Source: Pseudomonas_S sp047607345 (GTDB lineage Bacteria; Pseudomonadota; Gammaproteobacteria; Xanthomonadales; Xanthomonadaceae). Taken from it: DNA of 29,122 nt. The position numbers were made by a program, and so were the translations under genes. Location: positions 1 through 29,122 of the forward strand of contig JASGDF010000199.1 in assembly GCA_047607345.1 (NCBI GenBank). Reading direction: 5' to 3'. The notes below the pieces were generated by a model. That model saw only the letters and a list, made by a program, of their open reading frames with translations. It searched no databases and was not told the DNA's origin. Positions 22,316-29,122 of the stretch are shown piece by piece (the first letter of the stretch is position 1; each line of letters opens with the position of its first letter).

Positions 22316-23215
22316 ATGAGTCTTTCCCCCGCCGGTACGCCGGCTTCTCCGGGAGCGGCGTTCCGCGCCGCGCTGGCCGCCGAGTCGCCGTTGCAGGTGA
22401 TCGGTGCGATCAACGCCAACCACGCGTTGCTGGCCCAACGCGCCGGCTACCGGGCGCTCTACCTGTCCGGCGGCGGTGTCGCGGCCGGCTCGCTTGGGCT
22501 GCCGGACCTGGGCATCAACACGCTGGAGGACGTGTTGATCGACGTGCGCCGGATCACCGACGTGTGCGAGCTGCCGCTGCTGGTCGATATCGATACTGGC
22601 TTCGGCCCGAGCGCGTTCAACATCGAGCGCACGATCAAGAGCCTGATCAAGGCCGGCGCCGCCGCCTGCCACATCGAGGACCAGGTCGGGGCCAAGCGCT
22701 GCGGGCACCGCCCGGGCAAGGAGATCGTCGCGAAGGGCGAGATGGTCGACCGGGTCAAGGCCGCCGCCGATGCGAAGACCGATCCGGACTTCTTCCTGAT
22801 CGCGCGCACCGACGCGATCCAGGTGGAGGGCGTGGACGCGGCGATCGAGCGCGCGCTGGCCTGCGTGGAGGCCGGCGCCGACGGCATCTTCGCCGAGGCG
22901 GCCTATGACCTGGACACCTATCGTCGCTTCGTCGATGCGGTGAAGGTGCCGGTGCTGGCCAACATCACCGAGTTCGGCAAGACCCCGCTGTTCAGTCGCG
23001 ACGAGTTGGCCTCGGCGGGCGTGGCGATCCAGCTGTTCCCGCTGTCGGCGTTCCGCGCCGCCAACAGGGCCGCCGAGCAGGTCTACGCCGCGATCCGCCG
23101 CGACGGTCACCAGAAGGCGGTAGTGGACACGATGCAGACCCGCGAGGAGCTGTACGAGCGCATCGGCTACCACGCCTTCGAGCAGCGGCTCGACGCGCTG
23201 TTCGAGCGGAACTGA
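22316..23215 (+). CDS. prpB: 2-methylisocitrate lyase
   Basis: A 299-residue TIM-barrel enzyme of the isocitrate lyase superfamily that splits 2-methylisocitrate into pyruvate and succinate, the last step of the 2-methylcitrate cycle. Motifs: ALYLSGGGVAAGSLGLPDLG, metal-binding LLVDIDTGFG, catalytic AKRCGHRPGKE with Cys129, and FLIARTDA. ATG 22316 has a perfect aggag (22305-22309) 6 nt upstream; an earlier in-frame ATG at 22247 lacks this. First gene of the plus-strand prp operon, with prpC 56 nt downstream. Control probably acts through the operator candidate upstream. The leader also contains nested inverted repeats (22241-22304). Confidence 0.97.
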   Translation: MSLSPAGTPASPGAAFRAALAAESPLQVIGAINANHALLAQRAGYRALYLSGGGVAAGSLGLPDLGINTLEDVLIDVRRITDVCELPLLVDIDTGFGPSAFNIERTIKSLIKAGAAACHIEDQVGAKRCGHRPGKEIVAKGEMVDRVKAAADAKTDPDFFLIARTDAIQVEGVDAAIERALACVEAGADGIFAEAAYDLDTYRRFVDAVKVPVLANITEFGKTPLFSRDELASAGVAIQLFPLSAFRAANRAAEQVYAAIRRDGHQKAVVDTMQTREELYERIGYHAFEQRLDALFERN

Positions 23216-23271
23216 GTTCCGCCCCGCCCCTACTGGGAGCGGGGTGCATGGCACAACCAGAGGATACCCAG

Positions 23272-24426
23272 ATGAGCGAGACCACCACCGTCGCATTCAA
23301 GCCGAAGAAATCCGTCGCGCTGAGCGGCACCGCCGCCGGCAACACCGCGCTGTGTACGGTCGGCCGCAGCGGCAACGACCTGCACTATCGCGGCTACGAC
23401 ATCCTCGACCTGGCCACCGCCAGCGAGTTCGAGGAAATCGCCTACCTGCTGGTGCATGGCAAGCTGCCCAACCCGGCCGAGTTGCGCGGCTACAAGGCCA
23501 AGCTGAAATCGCTGCGCGGGATCCCGGCGGCGGTCAAGGCGGCGCTGGAGGAACTGCCGCCGTCGGCGCACCCGATGGACGTGCTGCGCACCGGCGTGTC
23601 GGTGCTGGGCTGCGTGCAGCCGGAGAAGGACGATCACAATCATCCCGGCGCGCGAGACATCGCCGACAAGCTGATCGCCAGCCTCGGCTCGATCCTGCTG
23701 TACTGGTACCACTGGAGCCACAACGGCCGCGCGATCGACGTGGAGACCGACGACGATTCGATCGGCGGGCACTTCCTGCACCTGCTGCACGGGGTGGAAC
23801 CTGGCGAATCCTGGGTCAAGGCGATGCACACCAGCCTGATCCTGTACGCCGAGCACGAGTTCAATGCCTCGACTTTCGCCAGCCGGGTCATCGCCGGTAC
23901 CGGCAGCGACATCTATAGCGCCATCGTCGGCGGCATCGGCGCGCTGCGCGGGCCCAAGCACGGTGGCGCCAACGAGGTCGCCTTCGAGGTGCAGAAGCGC
24001 TACGACACGCCCGACGAGGCCGAGGCCGACATCAAGGCGCGGGTGGAGCGCAAGGAGGTCGTGATCGGCTTCGGCCATCCGGTCTACACGGTATCGGACC
24101 CGCGTAACAAGGTCATCAAGGACGTTGCGCGCCAGCTCTCGGACGAGCAGGGAAGCAGGAAGATGTACGACATCGCCGAGCGCCTGGAGACGGTGATGTG
24201 GGATATCAAGAAGATGTTCCCGAACCTGGACTGGTTCAGCGCGGTCAGCTACCACATGATGGGCGTGCCGACCGCGATGTTCACGCCGCTGTTCGTGATC
24301 GCGCGCACCGCCGGCTGGAGCGCGCACATCATCGAGCAGCGCATCGACGGCAAGATCATCCGCCCGAGCGCGAACTACACCGGCCCGGAGGATCGCGCGT
24401 TCGTGCCGCTGGACAAACGCGTTTGA
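23272..24426 (+). CDS. prpC: 2-methylcitrate synthase
   Basis: A 384-residue citrate-synthase-fold enzyme that condenses propionyl-CoA with oxaloacetate. The catalytic residues are His230 in RGPKHGGANE, His269 in VIGFGHPVYTVSDPRN and Asp320 in FPNLDWFSA; YAEHEFNASTFASRVIAGTGS is the citrate synthase signature. The N-terminus KKSVALSGTAAGNTALCTVG and the C-terminal PEDRAFVPLDKR are typical of PrpC rather than of GltA. ATG 23272 has agagga 7 nt upstream and is preferred to in-frame ATG 23248. It is a paralogue of the divergent HTH-citrate synthase, which is more diverged and lacks the PrpC N-terminus. Confidence 0.96.
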   Translation: MSETTTVAFKPKKSVALSGTAAGNTALCTVGRSGNDLHYRGYDILDLATASEFEEIAYLLVHGKLPNPAELRGYKAKLKSLRGIPAAVKAALEELPPSAHPMDVLRTGVSVLGCVQPEKDDHNHPGARDIADKLIASLGSILLYWYHWSHNGRAIDVETDDDSIGGHFLHLLHGVEPGESWVKAMHTSLILYAEHEFNASTFASRVIAGTGSDIYSAIVGGIGALRGPKHGGANEVAFEVQKRYDTPDEAEADIKARVERKEVVIGFGHPVYTVSDPRNKVIKDVARQLSDEQGSRKMYDIAERLETVMWDIKKMFPNLDWFSAVSYHMMGVPTAMFTPLFVIARTAGWSAHIIEQRIDGKIIRPSANYTGPEDRAFVPLDKRV

Positions 24427-24435
24427 TCCTTCGCT

Positions 24436-24506
24436 CCGTCATCCCTGCGCAGGCGGGGATCCAGCGTCTTGAAGTCACTGGGTCTCCGCCTGCGCGGGGA
24501 CGACGG
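24436..24506 (+). repeat. Long imperfect hairpin repeat between prpC and acnD
   Basis: CCGTCATCCCTGCGCAGGCG (24436 on) with gggatccag is mirrored by ctgggtctccgcctgcgcggggacgacgg (24478-24506), separated by about 13 nt. It belongs to the dispersed cgtcattcccgcgaaggcgggaatccag type of intergenic repeat. It would fold in the prpC-acnD message and could affect its processing or relative expression. Confidence 0.75.
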
Positions 24507-24541
24507 TCTGCATGCTCGCCACCTCGTCTCCGAAGCCAGCC

Positions 24542-27160
24542 ATGAACAGCCAATTCCGCAAGCCGCTGCCCGGTACCGACCTGGACTATTTCGACGCCCG
24601 CGCCGCGGTCGACGCGATCCGGCCCGGCGCCTGGGACACGCTGCCCTATACCTCGCGCGTGCTCGCCGAGAACCTGGTGCGCCGCTGCGACCCGGTCGCA
24701 TTGACCGATGCGCTGAAACAGCTGATCGAGCGCCGCCGCGACCTGGATTTCCCGTGGTTCCCGGCGCGCGTGGTCTGCCACGACATCCTCGGCCAGACCG
24801 CGCTGGTGGACCTGGCCGGGTTGCGCGACGCGATCGCCGACAAGGGCGGCGATCCGGCCAAGGTCAACCCGGTGGTGCCGGTGCAGCTGATCGTCGATCA
24901 CTCGCTGGCGGTGGAGTGCGGCGGCTACGATCCCGACGCGTTTGCCAAGAACCGCGCGATCGAGGACCGCCGCAACGAGGACCGCTTCCACTTCATCGAG
25001 TGGACCCGGCACGCGTTCGGCAATGTCGAGGTGATCCCGCCGGGCAACGGGATCATGCACCAGATCAACCTGGAGAAGATGTCGCCGGTGATCCAGGTGC
25101 AGGGCGGCGTGGCGTTCCCGGATACCTGCGTCGGCACCGACAGCCACACCCCGCACGTCGACGCGCTCGGCGTGATCGCGGTCGGCGTCGGCGGGCTGGA
25201 GGCGGAGAACGTGATGCTCGGCCGCGCCTCGTGGATGCGCCTGCCGGATATCGTCGGGGTCGAGCTGGCCGGCCGGCCGGGGCCGGGCATCACCTGCACC
25301 GACATCGTGCTGGCGCTGACCGAGTTCCTGCGCCGGCAGAAGGTGGTCGGGGCCTGGCTGGAGTTCTTCGGCGAAGGCGCGACCGCGTTGACCATCGGCG
25401 ACCGCGCGACGATCTCCAACATGTGCCCGGAATACGGCGCGACCGCGGCGATGTTCCACATCGACGCGCAGACGCTGGACTACCTGCGCCTGACCGGTCG
25501 CGAGCAGCGGCAGGTCGCGCTGGTCGAGACCTACGCGAAGACCGCCGGGCTGTGGGCCGACGCGCTGTCGGCCGCGCAATACGAGCGCGTGCTGCGTTTC
25601 GACCTGTCCAGCGTCACCCGCAACCTGGCCGGGCCGTCCAACCCGCATGCGCGCGTGGCGACCAGCGAGCTGGCCGAGCGCGGCATCGCCACCGGGCTGG
25701 ACCAGGCGCGCGAGCAGGAGGCCGCCGGGCTGATGCCGGACGGCGCGGTGATCATCGCCGCGATCACTAGCTGCACCAATACCTCCAATCCACGCAACGT
25801 GATCGCCGCCGCGCTGCTGGCGCGCAACGCCAACCGGCTCGGGCTGGTGCGCAAGCCGTGGGTGAAGTCCTCGCTGGCGCCCGGTTCGCGCGCGGTGCAG
25901 CTGTACCTGCGTGAAGCCGGGCTGGAGACGGAGCTGGAGCGGCTCGGCTTCGGCATCGTCGCCTTCGCCTGCACCACCTGCAACGGCATGAGCGGCGCGC
26001 TCGATCCGGCGATCCAGCGCGAGATCGTCGAGCGCGACCTGTACGCGGTGGCGGTGCTGTCGGGCAACCGCAACTTCGACGGCCGCATCCATCCCTACGC
26101 CAAGCAGGCGTTCCTGGCCTCGCCACCGCTGGTGGTGGCCTATGCGATCGCCGGCACGATCCGCTTCGACATCGAGAAGGACGTGCTGGCGGTGGTGGAC
26201 GGCCGGGAGATCCGGCTCAAGGACCTCTGGCCGAGTGACGCCGAGATCGAGGCGGTGGTGAAGGCCGCGGTCAAGCCCGAGCAGTTCCGCAAGGTCTACG
26301 GGCCGATGTTCGACGTGCGCGTCGAGCACGGCGGCAAGGCCAGCCCGCTGTACGACTGGCGGCCGCGCAGCACCTACATCCGCCGTCCGCCGTACTGGGA
26401 GGGGGCACTGGCCGGCGCGCGCACGCTGCGCGGCATGCGGCCGCTGGCGCTGCTCGGCGACAACATCACCACCGACCACCTCTCGCCGTCCAACGCGATC
26501 CTGCCGGGCAGCGCCGCCGGCGAATACCTGGCGAAGATGGACCTGCCCGAGGAGGACTTCAATTCCTACGCGACCCACCGCGGCGACCATCTCACCGCGC
26601 AGCGCGCGACCTTCGCCAACCCCAAGCTGTTCAACGAGATGGTGCGCGACGCCGACGGCAAGGTGCGCCAGGGCTCGCTGGCGCGGGTCGAGCCGGATGG
26701 GACGGTGATGCGGATGTGGGAGGCGATCGAGACCTACATGCAGCGCAGCCAGCCGCTGATCATCATTGCCGGCGCTGACTACGGCCAGGGCAGCTCGCGC
26801 GACTGGGCGGCCAAGGGCGTGCGCCTGGCGGGCGTGGAGGCGATCGTCGCTGAGGGCTTCGAGCGCATCCACCGTACCAACCTGATCGGCATGGGTGTGC
26901 TGCCGCTGGAGTTCAAGCCGGGCACGGACCGCAGGACGCTGGCGCTGGACGGTACCGAGACCTTCGACGTGCTCGGTGAGCGCCGGCCGCGTGCCGAGCT
27001 GACCCTGGTGGTGCGGCGTGCCGACGGCGAAACCGTGCAGGTCCCGGTGACCTGCCGGCTGGACTCGGACGAGGAGGTCTCGATCTACGAAGCCGGCGGC
27101 GTGCTGCAGCGCTTCGCGCAGGATTTCCTGGAGTTGGCGCAGGCGGAGGATGCGGCGTGA
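24542..27160 (+). CDS. acnD: Fe/S-dependent 2-methylisocitrate dehydratase AcnD
   Basis: An 872-residue aconitase-family enzyme that dehydrates 2-methylcitrate, working with PrpF in place of PrpD. The [4Fe-4S] ligands are Cys411 in ITSCTNTSNP and Cys477/Cys480 in CTTCNGMSG. GTDSHTPHVDALGVIAVGVGG and the swivel-domain motif ADYGQGSSRDWAAKG are aconitase hallmarks; the N-terminus FRKPLPGTDLDYFDARAAVD is typical of AcnD. ATG 24542 is chosen from homologue starts; ATG 24512 is an in-frame alternative in repeat-flanking DNA. No strong Shine-Dalgarno is seen. prpF, its partner, is separated from it by an inserted toxin-antitoxin pair. Confidence 0.96.
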   Translation: MNSQFRKPLPGTDLDYFDARAAVDAIRPGAWDTLPYTSRVLAENLVRRCDPVALTDALKQLIERRRDLDFPWFPARVVCHDILGQTALVDLAGLRDAIADKGGDPAKVNPVVPVQLIVDHSLAVECGGYDPDAFAKNRAIEDRRNEDRFHFIEWTRHAFGNVEVIPPGNGIMHQINLEKMSPVIQVQGGVAFPDTCVGTDSHTPHVDALGVIAVGVGGLEAENVMLGRASWMRLPDIVGVELAGRPGPGITCTDIVLALTEFLRRQKVVGAWLEFFGEGATALTIGDRATISNMCPEYGATAAMFHIDAQTLDYLRLTGREQRQVALVETYAKTAGLWADALSAAQYERVLRFDLSSVTRNLAGPSNPHARVATSELAERGIATGLDQAREQEAAGLMPDGAVIIAAITSCTNTSNPRNVIAAALLARNANRLGLVRKPWVKSSLAPGSRAVQLYLREAGLETELERLGFGIVAFACTTCNGMSGALDPAIQREIVERDLYAVAVLSGNRNFDGRIHPYAKQAFLASPPLVVAYAIAGTIRFDIEKDVLAVVDGREIRLKDLWPSDAEIEAVVKAAVKPEQFRKVYGPMFDVRVEHGGKASPLYDWRPRSTYIRRPPYWEGALAGARTLRGMRPLALLGDNITTDHLSPSNAILPGSAAGEYLAKMDLPEEDFNSYATHRGDHLTAQRATFANPKLFNEMVRDADGKVRQGSLARVEPDGTVMRMWEAIETYMQRSQPLIIIAGADYGQGSSRDWAAKGVRLAGVEAIVAEGFERIHRTNLIGMGVLPLEFKPGTDRRTLALDGTETFDVLGERRPRAELTLVVRRADGETVQVPVTCRLDSDEEVSIYEAGGVLQRFAQDFLELAQAEDAA

Positions 27161-27237
27161 GCGGTGCCAGCCGTGCTTGCGGGGCGTGGTGGCCGGCGCT
27201 AGGCTGGGGATGACAAACTTTGCCAATGGAGGCCGCG

Positions 27238-27477
27238 ATGGCCACGATGAACATCTCCCTGCCCGATGACCTGAAGGCGTTCGTCGATGCCCAGGTGGCG
27301 GAGCACGCCTACGGCTCGACCAGCGAGTACCTGCGCGAACTGATCCGCAAGCAGCGTGACGTGGAGAAGCTGCGCGCGATGTTGCTGGAAGGCGCCAACT
27401 CAGGACCGGGCCGCCCGGTCGATACCGCCTTCTTTTCGGAACTGCGTGACCTGGCCAAAGGCCGGGATGCAACGTGA
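27238..27477 (+). CDS. parD: ParD-type ribbon-helix-helix antitoxin
   Basis: A 79-residue protein starting MATMNISLPDDLKAFVDAQV, the beta-strand and first helix of a ribbon-helix-helix DNA-binding domain, then YGSTSEYLRELIRKQRD and an extended C-terminal part that would wrap the toxin. ParD proteins neutralise ParE and repress their own operon. ATG 27238 is chosen because ggagg (27228-27232) lies 5 nt upstream. A possible promoter, TTGCGG (27177-27182) and TAGGCT (27200-27205) with 17-bp spacing, precedes it. Its stop overlaps the toxin start (GTGA 27474-27477). It lies between acnD and prpF. Confidence 0.88.
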   Translation: MATMNISLPDDLKAFVDAQVAEHAYGSTSEYLRELIRKQRDVEKLRAMLLEGANSGPGRPVDTAFFSELRDLAKGRDAT

Positions 27478-27812
27478 CGGATAAGCCGGTCCGGATCCTG
27501 CCGCAGGCGGAGCACGATCTACGCAAGGCGACGGTGTGGTACCGAGACCAAGGAGGCGAGGGGCTGGCATTGAAGTGGGCGGATGCGGTGGCGGCAGCGC
27601 TGCGTCACGTAGGCGGCTATCCCCGGACCGGAGGCTCGCGCTATGCCGTAGCCCTGCAACTCGATGGCTTGCGCTTCTGGCCGATCCAGAAATTTCCGTA
27701 CCTGATCTTCTATATCGAGCGTGACACACACCTGGACGTCTGGCGCGTACTGCACGCCCAGCGCGACATCCCCGCATGGATGGGCGATGCGCCCGGCCCA
27801 ACTGTCCTGTGA
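27474..27812 (+). CDS. parE: ParE/RelE-superfamily toxin
   Basis: A 112-residue protein of the ParE/RelE fold: VRILPQAEHDLRKATVWYRDQGG, GLALKWADAVAAALRHVG, YPRTGGSRYAVALQLDGLRFWPIQKFPYLIFYIERD and a final strand LDVWRVLHAQRDIPAW. ParE toxins inhibit DNA gyrase whereas RelE members cleave mRNA; the antitoxin type favours ParE. The GTG start overlaps the antitoxin stop by 4 nt, the standard antitoxin-first coupling. Its stop is only 19 nt before prpF, so prpF may be co-transcribed with this pair. Confidence 0.86.
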   Translation: MTDKPVRILPQAEHDLRKATVWYRDQGGEGLALKWADAVAAALRHVGGYPRTGGSRYAVALQLDGLRFWPIQKFPYLIFYIERDTHLDVWRVLHAQRDIPAWMGDAPGPTVL

Positions 27813-27831
27813 GCGAACACGAGCCAGCACG

Positions 27832-29031
27832 ATGACCCGTCTCCCCCAACTCCGCATCCCCGCCACCTACCTGCGCGGCGGCACCTCCAAGGGCGTGTTC
27901 TTCCGCCTGCAGGACCTGCCGGAGGCGGCGCAGTCGCCGGGGCCGGCGCGCGACGCGCTGCTGCTGCGGGTGATCGGCTCGCCCGATCCCTACGGCAAGC
28001 AGATCGACGGCATGGGCGGGGCCACCTCGAGCACCAGCAAGGCGGTGATCGTGGCCAGCAGCGCGCGGCCGGGCTTCGACGTGGACTACCTGTTCGGGCA
28101 GGTGTCGATCGACAGCCCGTTCGTCGATTGGTCGGGCAACTGCGGCAACCTGTCGGCGGCGGTGGGGCCGTTCGCGATTGCCGGCGGGCTGGTCGATCCG
28201 GCGCGGATACCGCACGACGGCGTGTGCACGGTGCGCATCTGGCAGGCCAACATCGGCAAGGCCATCGTCGCGCAGGTGCCGATCGCCGACGGGCAGGTGC
28301 AGGAGACCGGCGACTTCGAACTGGATGGGGTGACGTTCCCGGCGGCGGAGGTGCGGCTGGAATTCCTCGATCCGGCCGACGATGGTGAAGGCGAGGGCGG
28401 GGCGATGTTTCCGACCGATCAACTGGTGGACACGCTGGAGGTGCCGGGCGTCGGCACCCTGAAGGCGACGCTGATCAACGCCGGCATCCCGACGATCTTC
28501 GTCGACGCGGCCGACATCGGCTACACCGGCAGCGAGCTGCAGGACGCGATCAACGGCGATCCGCAGGCGCTGGCGAGATTCGAGGCGATCCGCGCGCACG
28601 GCGCGGTGCGGATGGGGCTGATCGCCGATGTCGCCGAGGCCGCCCGGCGCCAGCACACGCCGAAGCTGGCGTTCGTCGCGCCTGCGGAAAGCTACGTGGC
28701 GTCCAGCGGCAAGCGCGTGGACGCCGATGAGATCGACCTGCGGGTGCGGGCGATGTCGATGGGCAAGCTGCACCACGCGATGATGGGTACCGCGGCGGTG
28801 GCGATCGGCACCGCCGCGGCGATTCCCGGCACGCTGGTCAACCTGGCCGCGGGCGGCGGCGCGCGCGACGCGGTGCGCTTCGGGCATCCCTCCGGCACGC
28901 TGCGGGTCGGTGCCGAGGCACGCCTGGTGGAGGGGCAGTGGCAAGTGACCAAGGCGGTCATGAGCCGCAGCGCCCGGGTGTTGATGGAGGGCTGGGTGCG
29001 GGTGCCGGGCGAGGTGCTGCCGGGCGCGTGA
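27832..29031 (+). CDS. prpF: 2-methylaconitate cis-trans isomerase PrpF
   Basis: A 399-residue protein of the diaminopimelate-epimerase-like fold. It isomerises the 2-methylaconitate made by AcnD so that AcnB can hydrate it. Motifs: LRIPATYLRGGTSKGVFF, QIDGMGGATSSTSKAV, SGNCGNLSAAVGPFAI, and near the end GALMRSRSARVLMEGWV-like VMSRSARVLMEGWVRVPGE. The lengths of both halves are normal. ATG 27832 is chosen over an in-frame upstream ATG at 27721, which would overlap parE. It belongs functionally to prpB-prpC-acnD but is physically separated by parDE. Confidence 0.95.
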   Translation: MTRLPQLRIPATYLRGGTSKGVFFRLQDLPEAAQSPGPARDALLLRVIGSPDPYGKQIDGMGGATSSTSKAVIVASSARPGFDVDYLFGQVSIDSPFVDWSGNCGNLSAAVGPFAIAGGLVDPARIPHDGVCTVRIWQANIGKAIVAQVPIADGQVQETGDFELDGVTFPAAEVRLEFLDPADDGEGEGGAMFPTDQLVDTLEVPGVGTLKATLINAGIPTIFVDAADIGYTGSELQDAINGDPQALARFEAIRAHGAVRMGLIADVAEAARRQHTPKLAFVAPAESYVASSGKRVDADEIDLRVRAMSMGKLHHAMMGTAAVAIGTAAAIPGTLVNLAAGGGARDAVRFGHPSGTLRVGAEARLVEGQWQVTKAVMSRSARVLMEGWVRVPGEVLPGA

Positions 29032-29070
29032 TCCTGGCCGGCCCGCACGATCGGTCTTCCCCTGTGGGAG

Positions 29071-29122
29071 GGACTTCAGTCCCGACGGGCCTTGCCGGCA
29101 AGGCCCGTCGGGACTGAAGTCC
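29071..29122 (+). repeat. Perfect 26-bp palindrome at the window end
   Basis: GGACTTCAGTCCCGACGGGC... (29071-29096) is the exact reverse complement of 29097-29122, with no loop. It shares the GGAGGGACTTCAGTCCC core with the element at 2131-2200. It lies 40 nt after the prpF stop and may end or protect the prp transcript; the window stops at its edge. Confidence 0.9.

Noticed and set aside
24356..27526. Very long open frame on the minus strand opposite acnD
   Set aside because: Strong aconitase-family conservation on the plus strand explains the region; the antisense frame is His/Arg/Gln-rich low-complexity, a result of high GC codon bias.

Overview
This GC-rich window looks like the chromosome of a Xanthomonadaceae gammaproteobacterium (Lysobacter, Luteimonas or Xanthomonas-like). 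The inference rests on the gene order dnaX-ybaB-recR, a fab cluster running into mltG-tmk-holB-pilZ, a prp cluster of the AcnD/PrpF type, and several families of small palindromic intergenic repeats familiar from that family. No database search was possible; gene names come from motifs and synteny.

Layout. 1-2114: the tail of dnaX, then ybaB, recR and a HIT-family hydrolase, separated by repeat elements that sit directly against the recR and HIT start codons. 2131-3942 (mostly minus strand): an Slp-type lipoprotein gene, and upstream of it a deletion scar in which the first 56 codons of a moxR-type AAA ATPase gene run out of frame into the C-terminal half of a TgpA-type transglutaminase gene that also carries a frameshift. 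3979-8668: three overlapping genes for envelope glycan work (ArnT-like GT-C transferase with an extra C-terminal beta-rich domain, a GT2 polyprenyl-phosphate-type transferase, and a large membrane protein). 8704-20610: the classic yceF / yceD-rpmF-fabH-fabD-fabG-acpP-fabF-(pab)-mltG-tmk-holB-pilZ block, with maf/yceF on the opposite strand. It differs from the E. coli order: plsX is absent, a small kinase-like membrane protein sits between fabH and fabD, and a pabB-type gene stands where E. coli has pabC. The last four genes overlap start-to-stop.

20617-20809 is a compact tRNA-Val(CAC) unit with a near-consensus promoter and a strong terminator. 20965-29031 is a 2-methylcitrate cycle locus for propionyl-CoA catabolism: prpB, prpC, acnD and prpF on the plus strand, with a parDE-type toxin-antitoxin pair inserted between acnD and prpF. 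Divergent from prpB is a gene encoding a MerR-like DNA-binding helix-turn-helix fused to a complete citrate-synthase-like domain that keeps the catalytic His/His/Asp residues. The short intergenic region between them holds an AT-rich cluster of TTGAT/ATCAA half-sites. My leading hypothesis is that this protein is a metabolite-sensing, enzyme-derived repressor or activator of the prp operon; this is the most interesting feature of the window.

No CRISPR array, complete transposon, prophage gene or rRNA was seen. No gene-free stretch exceeds 300 bases; the longest is 20739-20964 after the tRNA.
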